Below are positions 11,304-19,691 of a DNA stretch of 53,383 bases, piece by piece (position 1 is the first letter of the stretch; each line of letters starts with the position of its first letter). Source of the DNA: Rhodopirellula sp. (GTDB lineage Bacteria; Planctomycetota; Planctomycetia; Pirellulales; Pirellulaceae). Below the pieces are notes generated by a model, which worked only from the letters and a program-made list of their open reading frames with translations, was not told the DNA's origin and ran no database searches. Location: positions 1 to 53,383 of the forward strand of contig NZGD01000121.1 in NCBI GenBank assembly GCA_002690925.1, read 5' to 3'. The position numbers and the translations under genes are program-made.

Positions 11304-12269
11304 TTGAGAGCAATCTGTCTTGACCAGAATGGCGTGCGATTTCAGCCTGAGCATGCATCCCCCGTTCCTCTCTCCGAAGAGGTGCTTGTCGATGTGATCG
11401 AGGCCGGTATTTGCGAAACTGACTTGCAACTCGCACAAGGGTACATGGGATTTGTTGGTGTTCTTGGCCATGAGTTCGTTGGAATGGCGAGGTCCGGACC
11501 CTTTGCAGGGGCTCGCGTTGTCGGTGAGATCAACTGCAATTGTCGCAAGTGTCCGCGTTGTCTGTCCGGACTGGGTAACCACTGTGCTCATCGAACCGTG
11601 GTGGGCATCCACCAACATGACGGTGCTTTTGCTGATCAGGTGGCCATCCCGCATGCAAGTTTGCATCTCGTGCCGGATTCTATAAGTGATGATCAGGCTG
11701 TTCTCATCGAGCCCTTGGCAGCCGCTCTGCAGATTCAGCAGCAAATCGAACTATCGCCGAAGCAAAGCGTGATCGTACTGGGAGATGGGCGTTTGGCGAA
11801 TTTGTGCGCTCAAGTTCTCTCTCTGCAGGTGAAAAATATTCAGGTGGTTGGAAAACATGAGCTGAAACTGTCAAGATTAAAAAGATTAGGGATCAAGACC
11901 ATTCAGTTACAGGACCTAGTGTGTGAGAAGGAGTTCGATTTAGTGGTTGACTGCACCGGATCCGTGACGGGGTTACCCTTGGCTTTACAATTGGTCAGAC
12001 CGCGTGGGACCATTGTTATGAAAACCACGGTTGCTGCAGATCATAATGTTTCTTTAGCACCGATCGTGATCGATGAAATAAATATGGTGGGTTCGAGGTG
12101 TGGTCCCTTTGGTTTGGCGATCGAATCGCTGAAGGCTGGTCGATTCGATTTGTCCAACTTGGTCACGCATCGATTTAAATTAGAAGAAGCAACTGATGCT
12201 TTCCGAACTGCAGTCGATCCCTCCGCCTTCAAGGTTGTTTTTGACGTGGCCAATTCCAGCGCTAAATAA
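11304..12269 (+). CDS. Zinc-binding alcohol dehydrogenase family (MDR) protein
   Basis: A protein of about 321 residues of the medium-chain dehydrogenase/reductase superfamily. Catalytic-zinc ligands look present: Cys in AGICETD and His-Glu in LGHEFVG. The structural zinc site C-x2-C-x2-C-x7-C is intact (CRKCPRCLSGLGNHC). The Rossmann part begins VIVLGDGRLANLCAQ. The usual Gly after the catalytic Cys (ICGTD) is Glu here. The start is set at TTG 11304, giving MRAICLDQ, because members usually begin this way and GGAA lies seven bases upstream. An alternative TTG is at 11289. The substrate cannot be predicted. It is divergent from recQ, and the small CPXCG gene follows 24 bases later. Confidence 0.85.
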   Translation: MRAICLDQNGVRFQPEHASPVPLSEEVLVDVIEAGICETDLQLAQGYMGFVGVLGHEFVGMARSGPFAGARVVGEINCNCRKCPRCLSGLGNHCAHRTVVGIHQHDGAFADQVAIPHASLHLVPDSISDDQAVLIEPLAAALQIQQQIELSPKQSVIVLGDGRLANLCAQVLSLQVKNIQVVGKHELKLSRLKRLGIKTIQLQDLVCEKEFDLVVDCTGSVTGLPLALQLVRPRGTIVMKTTVAADHNVSLAPIVIDEINMVGSRCGPFGLAIESLKAGRFDLSNLVTHRFKLEEATDAFRTAVDPSAFKVVFDVANSSAK

Positions 12270-12293
12270 TCCTACTCGATCATCGGAAAAGTA

Positions 12294-12485
12294 ATGGACC
12301 AAGATGGCGAATACATCTGTGACAGTTGTGGTGAGGAAATCATCATTCCACTCGATCCTGCTGCCGGCAGGTCACAGAGCTATGTTGAAGATTGCCCCGT
12401 CTGCTGCAATCCAAGCGTGATTCATGTTGACTGGGATGAAGACGGGCCACGTGTTTGGGCCGAACCCGAACAAGATCGATACTGA
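12294..12485 (+). CDS. CPXCG-motif cysteine-rich small protein
   Basis: A 63-residue acidic protein with two cysteine knuckles: CDSCGEE near the N-terminus and CPVCCNP in the middle. It ends with a DWDEDG segment. This matches the small CPXCG-motif family (Cys_rich_CPXG type), a predicted single zinc-ribbon protein of unknown function. Here the second knuckle reads CPVCC, not CPxCG. GGAAAAG just upstream is a plausible ribosome-binding site. The stop lies inside a strong hairpin (12475-12502). It may share a transcript with the dehydrogenase. Confidence 0.8.
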   Translation: MDQDGEYICDSCGEEIIIPLDPAAGRSQSYVEDCPVCCNPSVIHVDWDEDGPRVWAEPEQDRY

Positions 12486-12502
12486 GATGCCTCAGTATTG
12501 AT
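12475..12502 (+). terminator. Strong hairpin over the stop of the CPXCG gene
   Basis: ATCGATACTGAG (12475-12486) pairs with CTCAGTATTGAT (12491-12502), a 12-bp stem with one G-U pair around the tetraloop ATGC. The stop codon of the CPXCG gene is within the stem. No T tract follows, so it could be a terminator of the planctomycete sort or an RNA-stabilising element. Confidence 0.5.
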
Positions 12503-12990
12503 GTCCCGCGACGCTTGCTTGTTGGATCGCGGTGTTCTTTTGACTGGTGAGTTTTTTCTTCTTCAGTGTGAGTTGAGTGATCGTCTCACGGGGCAAGTCG
12601 TGGGAGTCAGAAAGCCTCTTGGGCGGGTCACGATCGGAAAATGACCATACCCTTGGAGCCGCTCAGTCTTTGCCCCGATTGCTTTCATTAGCCCGGTATT
12701 TTCGGGTTTTTTGAATGAAAGTGATTGACGCTTTCCCGGAGCTCTGTACGTTGAATCTCTCGAAAGGTGAACGCATGAACACCTTTTGGAGAGGTTGGCC
12801 AGCTTCGACTTGTAGTTCCCCGTTAAAAGTCCGATCCAAAGCCCAAGAAAGCAGTCATCTGCGACAGTGCTGTTCGCGTAACGGCGATCAGAGTGGCAAA
12901 GAAAGCGGATACAGGCAGAGGCAAAGGCATTTGTTTTCTGTTTGTTTCAAGCACAGTATCTCAAGCAAGCTGAGTTACAGGGGGGAAACG
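12486..12990 (+). promoter_or_regulatory. 505-base hairpin-rich leader before the secreted cluster
   Basis: I see no convincing gene here. A frame open from 12715 joins the next gene but has no family character and is best read as non-coding. At least two further inverted repeats are present. CTTTCATT (12682-12689) pairs with AATGAAAG (12714-12721) and encloses CCCG...CGGG followed by six T (12692-12712), which looks like a terminator. AAAGGTG (12763-12769) pairs with CACCTTT (12780-12786), extended by CTCT/AGAG (12757-12793). The region probably carries the promoter of the secreted cluster and may act as a structured leader. Confidence 0.4.
12692..12712 (+). terminator. Short hairpin followed by T6
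   Basis: CCCG and CGGG form a short stem with a seven-base loop and are followed directly by TTTTTT. This small element is nested in the longer CTTTCATT/AATGAAAG repeat. It could end transcription coming from the dehydrogenase and CPXCG genes, or attenuate reading into the cluster at 12991. Confidence 0.4.
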
Positions 12991-14061
12991 ATGCACGTCT
13001 GGCGAAGCATTCTGATGCATGTGTGTACTAGTCTTCTTTTGACCGGAGAGGTGATGATTGCCGCCGTGTTCGGTGGAGGTCCTGATCCGTTGGTCGATCA
13101 GAAATCCGATGTTTCCACGGGTGTTGTGAGCATCGCAGCATTACCGTCTCGCGCAGGAAAGCACGTGGGTGCCTACCCAATCGGTAGAGATGTCCGCGTA
13201 AAGATTGATCTCAAAAATTCGTTGGGCTCACCGTTGAATTTGCGAGATGTTGATCCGGATTGTGGTTGCTTGGCAGTCGTGCCGGAAAAACGTCACATGA
13301 AACCTGATGGGCGTCTGACATTATCGCTAACGCTCGATTCATCTAACAAAATAGCAACGGTCCGACGTTCGATCCGTCTTTTCTTCCACGAATCAAACCA
13401 TCCTTTTGTGTTGGATATTGATGTGAGCATGACTGGTCCCTTGGCCCTTTCGCAAGCGACCGTGCAACTGACCGAACCTGATGAATTGTTCAACGTCTTT
13501 GGCAGGGTCGAAGAGGTGGGGGGACGGATTCAGAGGATTGAAAGTTTGAGAGGATCTTTTGTGACCAGCGGTTCGGTTGTCCAGAAGGCAGAAGCATTCA
13601 AGTTCAATGCGAGACCGACATTTTCTTTTGGTGCTGTGGATGATTTGGTGCGGATTCACTATCGGAATCCCGAGGGGGATCTTCAAGCTATCGATCTTCC
13701 GATTCGATTGCATTTCACAATGCCGCTGCGATTTCTTCCATCCACGTTGCATCTTGCGTCACAGAGCACTGAGTGGGTTGGTGCTGCTCGTATGATCGTG
13801 CTACCTGGAAAATTGAAAGTTGCTCGGAACCAGCTCAGGTACGTGGTTGAGTCCAAATCAAGGCCAGGTCAAGCATCGTATGAGGTTGCTGTTCGCGGGC
13901 GCGATGTATCAAGCATCATGTCGGTAGTTGAGGTGGTGATAACAGAGGGAAAGCAGGTTGCAAATCTCGATGATGGATTGTTTCCAGATCGTTTGCTTGT
14001 GTATGGACCCGACAATGAACTTGTTGGGATTCTGAATCTTGTTCGTGAGAGAGGAAATTAG
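12991..14061 (+). CDS. Secreted DUF1573-like protein
   Basis: A 356-residue protein with a signal-peptide-like N-terminus (MHVWRSILMHVCTSLLLTGE). Residues from about 60 to 150 look like the DUF1573 fold (an immunoglobulin-like strand domain): KNSLGSPLNLRDVDPDCGCL, with the characteristic Cys-Gly-Cys at about 90, then LSLTLDSSNK and a run of strands. The rest is strand-rich, perhaps two or three further Ig-like domains. The start is ATG 12991, with a GGGGG ribosome-binding site at 12981-12985. The stop touches the start codon of the next gene (TAG then ATG), a sign of translational coupling. DUF1573 proteins are thought to be exported and structural; the job here is unknown. Confidence 0.75.
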   Translation: MHVWRSILMHVCTSLLLTGEVMIAAVFGGGPDPLVDQKSDVSTGVVSIAALPSRAGKHVGAYPIGRDVRVKIDLKNSLGSPLNLRDVDPDCGCLAVVPEKRHMKPDGRLTLSLTLDSSNKIATVRRSIRLFFHESNHPFVLDIDVSMTGPLALSQATVQLTEPDELFNVFGRVEEVGGRIQRIESLRGSFVTSGSVVQKAEAFKFNARPTFSFGAVDDLVRIHYRNPEGDLQAIDLPIRLHFTMPLRFLPSTLHLASQSTEWVGAARMIVLPGKLKVARNQLRYVVESKSRPGQASYEVAVRGRDVSSIMSVVEVVITEGKQVANLDDGLFPDRLLVYGPDNELVGILNLVRERGN

Positions 14062-14664
14062 ATGAAAACGCATACTTATATCGGACTGATGATTGTGCTG
14101 ATTCATGGCAGTTCTGGAGTGGCTGGAACACCGGAAGCAGCGCGAAGTAGTCCTCACGAGTGGGAGTGTACTTATGCCTTCAGCGATACTACTTGTCGTG
14201 AGATGATTTCAGCATGGGCAGAAGATGAGGGATTGGATGCTGCTAATGTTACGGACTTAATGCGATGCAGTGATTGTCAACGACGAGAAGTAGTGGGCGC
14301 GTACTCAACACGCTACCTGATCGGATATGAATGTAATAATCGCGATGGGTATGACCGCAGGTTTGCATCTCTAGATCATGTCATTGGTGTATACCGGCAG
14401 GCAGAAAACAGGAACGAGGGATGGCGTGTAACTGGCTGGGAGTTTCACCGGTGTCTGTTGAGTTGGAGGTGCGCACAAGCCTGCGCCATTGATTTTGATC
14501 GAGCCATTTGTGTGCCCCTAAGTGGATATTACGTTGGTCGGTGGCTACCTGAAATGGGCAGGCAGTGTGATGAAAATGCGACCAATCGCGATGACGGCGA
14601 TCTGCCTTTCGATCACGAGTCAGGCAGTAATCGGGAAACGCGATGGCATGGTTTGAGCGATTGA
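14062..14664 (+). CDS. Secreted cysteine-rich protein, unknown
   Basis: A 200-residue protein with a signal peptide (MKTHTYIGLMIVLIHGSSGV, cleavage probably after AG). The mature part has about ten cysteines, including CSDC near residue 70 and a cluster between about 130 and 155 (HRC, WRC, QAC, AIC), which suggests a disulfide-bonded exported protein. The C-terminus is Asp/Arg/Ser-rich. The start codon directly follows the stop of the DUF1573-like gene, so expression should be coupled. I recognise no family. Confidence 0.65.
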   Translation: MKTHTYIGLMIVLIHGSSGVAGTPEAARSSPHEWECTYAFSDTTCREMISAWAEDEGLDAANVTDLMRCSDCQRREVVGAYSTRYLIGYECNNRDGYDRRFASLDHVIGVYRQAENRNEGWRVTGWEFHRCLLSWRCAQACAIDFDRAICVPLSGYYVGRWLPEMGRQCDENATNRDDGDLPFDHESGSNRETRWHGLSD

Positions 14665-14750
14665 CCAAGCAACGATCGCTGGTTTGCTATGAATTTCTGA
14701 GTGATTGCAGCAGAGTGGTGTGTTCACCTTGTGCTTTGTCCATGGAGTTG

Positions 14751-15797
14751 ATGATGAATTCTTGTCGCTGGGTGATGCTAACGTGCTGCTTTTTTTTAAG
14801 CTCAAAGCTCGTTTGCCTCGATTCTAATTCGCTTGGGAAAAAGTTGATCGCTGGTGAAACTGCTAAGCATCCTCATGTTGCGGTGGATTGGACCAGGTTC
14901 AGGGTGCCTTCCAATCAAGACCGCAAACTGCTCAGGAATTGGATCTTGGAGTTGCAGTCACGAAGCATGGTGGTGGACCGACTGGCTGTCGATGTATCTG
15001 GTGAAAAGTACATCGGGGCAAAAGTGGATGGTTCAGAAAGACTCGTTGCCCGTCGATTCGCGTTTAAATGGGCTATCGACCACCGAAAAGATCGGGAGCG
15101 ACTGGTGTTTGCAGATCAGAGTCTGTTGGGGGCACCCGCGAAAAAGATGGGACAAGCCTATTTGATTGATTCACAGGCTTTGTCCTATGATCAGCTCAGG
15201 ATCAGGGATCTATTTCATGGTGCAACGGGCAAAAAGGTTCATCCGCCTTCCCGAACTAAGTCGTTGAATGCTCGGTTTCGTTTGTGCGGTGTTTTCGATC
15301 CCATCTGCGCGACTACAGGCGGGGTTATAAGTATTGCGACAGGGAATGCTTTTGAACGTAATAAGTGTCAGTTGCATCAAAAAAATCTGATCGGCATTTA
15401 CAAACAGCAAGACCTCACCGTTGCAGCATTTGAGTATCAACCGGTTCCAAAGCTGATTTTTGTGCGTGTTGCTTCTTTTCGCGATGACGTGCCCGTTCAG
15501 GTTGATGACTTTTTGTCATTGGGCAGTGACTTGACGAAGGTCTTGGAATTGGGAGATCATCGTGGCGAAAAAGAATTGGCACTACTGCATAAGATTGTCA
15601 GACCGCATGCACGCACGACATCGGTGTGGTCCTCCGTGACCGGAGTGCAGTTGCCAGTCAAATTGCTCAGTCTGACACTTGGAGGTGAGCAGGATTTTGA
15701 GGTGAAAGCCGAGTTTAAGTGGAAAATAGGGAGGCAGGTTCCTGACTCGGTATTTGATGGTGACAACCTTGGCAGTTCAGTACCACTGAGTTGGTAG
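14751..15797 (+). CDS. Secreted protein, unknown, third gene of the cluster
   Basis: About 348 residues. The start ATG 14751 (or 14754) is preferred because GGAG at 14744-14747 precedes it and the product then begins with a signal-peptide-like stretch (MMNSCRWVMLTCCFFLSS). A longer frame from 14643 would overlap the previous gene by 22 bases and hide the signal. The mature protein looks strand-rich. It has three cysteines in the middle (RLCG, PICA, NKCQ), with no catalytic motif I know. Its strand pattern and position suggest it is an architectural relative of the DUF1573-like product two genes upstream, but this is only inference. Confidence 0.65.
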   Translation: MMNSCRWVMLTCCFFLSSKLVCLDSNSLGKKLIAGETAKHPHVAVDWTRFRVPSNQDRKLLRNWILELQSRSMVVDRLAVDVSGEKYIGAKVDGSERLVARRFAFKWAIDHRKDRERLVFADQSLLGAPAKKMGQAYLIDSQALSYDQLRIRDLFHGATGKKVHPPSRTKSLNARFRLCGVFDPICATTGGVISIATGNAFERNKCQLHQKNLIGIYKQQDLTVAAFEYQPVPKLIFVRVASFRDDVPVQVDDFLSLGSDLTKVLELGDHRGEKELALLHKIVRPHARTTSVWSSVTGVQLPVKLLSLTLGGEQDFEVKAEFKWKIGRQVPDSVFDGDNLGSSVPLSW

Positions 15798-15907
15798 TCG
15801 GGAACACATACCGCACAGTGACGCCCTGGGGAGGAGCATCATTTGTTGCGATCCACTTTGTGAGCATCGATTTGCGATGGGGGAGATTGACAGCCGTGCA
15901 GTTGGAA

Positions 15908-16888
15908 TCAAGATCCAAGTTGCCGCATCACTCGCTGCACGATCTTCTCGATTGCTTCAGGAGGCATCACGAGTGCTTCGTCCAGTTCAGCAACTTCGGC
16001 TACCAAATTGTCTATTTCCCGTTGGGTGCGAGCCACAGCATCTTTCTGCTGTTCTGACAGTGGGACGCGGCCAGAGCCTAGGTTCCAGCCTCTTGATCTA
16101 GCTCCGGCGCGAAAACCTTCTGGGAACTCGCCAAGCGAAATCATTGCATCAAATAGCGGCAAGAGCTGGTATTGCAAACGCATCGCCTCCTTGATGTTGC
16201 CAGAAACCACACTGCGGTGGATAGCACGGGTCAATTCAGGAACAACACCGCTGGTAGCATTGGTACCCCCGTCTGCGCCGGCAATCAACATTGGCGCGAG
16301 CGCAGCGTCCCAGCCTGTCAGGAAAGTAAAATCCTCACGCAGAGGTTTGATCGCCGCAATCATGCGCAACATGTTCGGCAGATCGCCGGAAGAGTCTTTG
16401 ATCCCGATAACGCGAGGGCACTCTGAAGCAAGTCGAATGACGGTGTCGACTTCGATGGGTGATGCAAATAGTGGAATGTTGTATAGCGTAACGTCAATGG
16501 AAACGTTGTCAGCGATCTCGCGGAAGTATGCGTAAACACCCTCACTGCTGAGTCGATAGTAAAACGGTGCAACGATGGCTACAGCTCGGGCACCCATGGC
16601 CCCGTAGGCATCACAAGCATCGATTGTAGCTTTCACGTTTGCTTCCGCAGCGCCGGCGAGTACGGGGACTCGGCCACCAGCTTGTTCAACGACAATTTGA
16701 ACGATTCTTCGACGTTCTTCGGCAGTGAAGCGTACAAACTCCCCTGTACTACCGTTGGGATAGAGGCCATCAACCCCACGTTCAATCAACCAGTCGACAT
16801 AGCCACGAAGACGTTCCTCATCGACTCGACCTGTATCATCAACTGGTGTGATGTTGGGGGTAAGAATCCCGGTAATTGGTTGCGGCAT
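15908..16888 (-). CDS. DapA-family aldolase (dihydrodipicolinate synthase / N-acetylneuraminate lyase type)
   Basis: A 326-residue class I aldolase (TIM barrel). The family signature NGSTGEF lies near residue 48. The catalytic Tyr is in LYNIP, and the Schiff-base Lys in GIKDSSGD. The substrate-binding Arg found in true DapA is not evident, so it may cleave or form another 2-oxo acid (sugar acid, sialic acid or hydroxyproline pathways). The C-terminus has a helical extension of about 40 residues. The start MPQPITG at 16888 fits the family; an alternative is 16927. It lies downstream of hppA on the same strand, with a gap of about 90 bases. Confidence 0.85.
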   Translation of the reverse strand: MPQPITGILTPNITPVDDTGRVDEERLRGYVDWLIERGVDGLYPNGSTGEFVRFTAEERRRIVQIVVEQAGGRVPVLAGAAEANVKATIDACDAYGAMGARAVAIVAPFYYRLSSEGVYAYFREIADNVSIDVTLYNIPLFASPIEVDTVIRLASECPRVIGIKDSSGDLPNMLRMIAAIKPLREDFTFLTGWDAALAPMLIAGADGGTNATSGVVPELTRAIHRSVVSGNIKEAMRLQYQLLPLFDAMISLGEFPEGFRAGARSRGWNLGSGRVPLSEQQKDAVARTQREIDNLVAEVAELDEALVMPPEAIEKIVQRVMRQLGS

Positions 16889-16978
16889 AGGTTGTGATTG
16901 GCGAATAACGTCAGTGAATAATAGCAAGCTAACAATTTGCTTCTCGGCAAACCTGCTCTGGCACTGTAATCCAAACGA

Positions 16979-19417
16979 CTAAATAAGGGAGGCAATTACG
17001 AGTGCTACCACGCTCATCAGTTTCAGGAGGATATTAAGAGATGGTCCTGACGTATCCTTGAATGGGTCACCTACAGTGTCACCCACAACCGCAGCTTTGT
17101 GTGCTTCGCTACCCTTGGACAATATCACGCCGTCGACCTCAAACCCTTCCTCAATCATTTTTTTGGCGTTATCCCACGCACCGCCGGCATTTGATTGGAA
17201 TAGTGCCATCAGCACACCGCTGACGGTCACTCCAGCGAGCAGGCCACCTAGCATCAGAGCATTCGTATTTCCACCAAGGCCCCAAGATTCAGGCAGCCAT
17301 GTGGGAACAAAGCCGAAAGCAACCGGAACAAGTACAGCGACCAGGCCAGGTAGGATCATCTCACGGATCGAGGCCCGAGTTGAAATGGCAACACACTTGC
17401 CGTACTCTGCTTTTCCGTCGGCTTTTTGAAATGTCTGCTGGTCAGCTTCTGACCAGTCAGAAAATTCGTCGCCCTCGTTTTTTTGCATCACTTGCAAAGC
17501 ATTCTTTAATTCAGGGATATCTCTGAACTGACGTCGCACTTCTTCAATCATTGCCATCGCTGCACGGCCTACGGCATTCATTGACAGGGCCGAGAATAGG
17601 AATGGCAGCATCGCTCCAATGAACAAGGATGCCATCACGAACGGATTGAGGATGTCGATGCCTTCAATCTTGCTGTCAGCGTGACTAGGAATCTCGTTGT
17701 AAGTTACCTTGAATGCAGCGAACAGCGCAAGTGCCGTGAGGGCGGCTGAGCCGATTGCAAAACCTTTTCCAATGGCTGCTGTGGTGTTACCCACGGCGTC
17801 AAGTTTGTCGGTGCGATCTCGGACTTCTGATGGCAAGTCGGCCATCTCGGCAATTCCACCAGCGTTGTCTGAAATTGGGCCGTAAGCATCGACTGCAAGC
17901 TGAATACCTGTGTTCGATAACATTCCAACAGCAGCAATCGCGATCCCATAAAGACCCGCGCAACTATAAGCTCCAATGATTGCAACTGCGATGATAAGAA
18001 TTGGAATGGCGGTCGACATCATTCCTACGCCCACACCGGCAATGATTGTGGTCGCCGATCCAGTGACTGATTGACGGACGATCGATTTCACTGGCCCTTT
18101 TCCGGTACCTGTGTAGTATTCCGTGATCTTGCCGATTGCGAGCCCTGCGCCGAGGCCGAGCAGAATTGCATAAAAAACGCCAGTGCTGCTGTAATCCATG
18201 CCATCGTATTTCCAAGTCTCTGGAAGCATGAACTGGATGATCAGAAAGGTGAGTACCAACAGTATGCCAGCTGATGAAAATTCCCCTAGGTTCAGAGCGT
18301 GATGAGGATCACCTCCGTCTTTAACTTTGACGAGAAAGGTACCAGCGATCGAGGTCATGATTCCGACACTGGCTAAAATCAACGGTAGCATCACCGCGGA
18401 CAATCCACCCATTCCGTCATTGCCAAATTCATTAAGTGACACAAAGGCGGCCCCCAAGACCATCGTTCCGATGATTGAACCAACGTAGGATTCAAACAAG
18501 TCGGCTCCCATGCCGGCAACATCTCCAACATTGTCGCCAACATTGTCGGCGATGGTGGCAGGATTCAGCGGGTGATCTTCTGGGATGCCAGCTTCTACTT
18601 TCCCGACTAGGTCAGCACCGACATCGGCTGCTTTGGTGTAAATGCCACCACCGACACGAGCAAACAAAGCGATCGATGATGCTCCGAATGAAAACCCGGT
18701 GAGCACTGTGATCACTTGTGTGATGTTGTCGACACCAAAAAGACCGCTGTAGATGATCAGCAGCGAGCTCAGTCCTAGGACGCCCAAGCCGACAACGCCC
18801 ATTCCCATGACGGATCCACCCGCGAAAGCTACCTCCAGGGCTTGACCGAGTCCTGTTCGGGCTGCGTTTGTTGTTCGGACGTTTGCTTTGGTTGCAACTC
18901 GCATCCCAACGAAGCCTGCCAAGGCTGAGCAAATCGCACCCAGAATGAATGAAACTGCGATCAATGGAGAGCTCGCTTCCTGCGTGCTACCGGCGTAGCC
19001 AAGCAGGCCGGCAACGACAATGACAAAGATAGCTAGAATCGAGTATTCAGCTTTGAGGAACGACATTGCGCCCTCGGTAATGTTGTTCGCGATCGTAATC
19101 ATTCGTTCCGTACCCTCTTCCTGTTTCGCGACCCAAGAAGACTTCCAGTAAGTGAAAACCAATCCGGCGATACCTAAGAATGGAATGAGGTAAGCGACCC
19201 ATGGCAGACTCGCATCGGCAGTCACACCCGTCGCCATGGCGTTGGAACCAGTGGGAACGGTGCCCGCCGACGTACTCTCATCTGAGGTTTCCGTTTCGGC
19301 CGTCGCTTGGCTCTCCGTTGCGTCTTGATTTTCTTGCGGGACCCAAGCCAACGCAGTAGAGCCAAGGAGACCAATTGCCAAAAACAACGCAAAAGAGCGT
19401 CTGAACGCCAACATCAT
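16979..19417 (-). CDS. hppA: Membrane-bound proton/sodium-translocating pyrophosphatase
   Basis: An 812-residue ion-pumping pyrophosphatase with about 16 membrane helices. It couples pyrophosphate hydrolysis to export of H+ or Na+. The substrate-binding signature is clear: [18 protein letters not shown], then [20 protein letters not shown]. In the motif [14 protein letters not shown], Ala and Gly occupy the positions that are Lys and Thr in K+-independent enzymes, so this should be K+-dependent. The N-terminus carries a signal-like helix and a Thr/Glu/Ser-rich stretch of about 45 residues before the first core helix, which is longer than usual. AAGGA precedes the start ATG. Na+ versus H+ specificity cannot be settled by eye. 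Confidence 0.95.
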   Translation of the reverse strand: MMLAFRRSFALFLAIGLLGSTALAWVPQENQDATESQATAETETSDESTSAGTVPTGSNAMATGVTADASLPWVAYLIPFLGIAGLVFTYWKSSWVAKQEEGTERMITIANNITEGAMSFLKAEYSILAIFVIVVAGLLGYAGSTQEASSPLIAVSFILGAICSALAGFVGMRVATKANVRTTNAARTGLGQALEVAFAGGSVMGMGVVGLGVLGLSSLLIIYSGLFGVDNITQVITVLTGFSFGASSIALFARVGGGIYTKAADVGADLVGKVEAGIPEDHPLNPATIADNVGDNVGDVAGMGADLFESYVGSIIGTMVLGAAFVSLNEFGNDGMGGLSAVMLPLILASVGIMTSIAGTFLVKVKDGGDPHHALNLGEFSSAGILLVLTFLIIQFMLPETWKYDGMDYSSTGVFYAILLGLGAGLAIGKITEYYTGTGKGPVKSIVRQSVTGSATTIIAGVGVGMMSTAIPILIIAVAIIGAYSCAGLYGIAIAAVGMLSNTGIQLAVDAYGPISDNAGGIAEMADLPSEVRDRTDKLDAVGNTTAAIGKGFAIGSAALTALALFAAFKVTYNEIPSHADSKIEGIDILNPFVMASLFIGAMLPFLFSALSMNAVGRAAMAMIEEVRRQFRDIPELKNALQVMQKNEGDEFSDWSEADQQTFQKADGKAEYGKCVAISTRASIREMILPGLVAVLVPVAFGFVPTWLPESWGLGGNTNALMLGGLLAGVTVSGVLMALFQSNAGGAWDNAKKMIEEGFEVDGVILSKGSEAHKAAVVGDTVGDPFKDTSGPSLNILLKLMSVVALVIASLI

Positions 19418-19660
19418 GGGTAATCCTTCGTGTCACGGTTGCTGATTTCACTAGGCCTGATTGAGCCTGTGCTGCGGGTCAAAGTGGTTGATAGGCACCC
19501 TTATTATGCTACTAAGGGAACGAGTCTTACCACAGGTCTGAGTGCATCAATTGCCAATAATTTAAGATTCGTTTTCGGTGTTGAATTTGAGAAGCGGATT
19601 TCCCTCTCGCTCTGGCCCAATCTTCGCATCTTTCTGGAGGCGGATGAACGCATCAGTTGT

Positions 19661-19677
19661 GAGGTGAATCACACCTC
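19661..19677 (-). terminator. Hairpin after the sulfatase gene
   Basis: GAGGTG (19661-19666) pairs with CACCTC (19672-19677) around a five-base loop. It lies about 15 bases past the sulfatase stop on the minus strand. No T tract is present. The rest of the gap up to hppA (19418-19660) shows no gene. Confidence 0.35.
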
Positions 19678-19691
19678 GGCGTGGCGTTCGA

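Noticed and set aside
12715..12990. In-frame N-terminal extension of the DUF1573-like protein
   Set aside because: The extension has no family character, includes a hairpin, and hides the signal peptide; ATG 12991 has a GGGGG ribosome-binding site.
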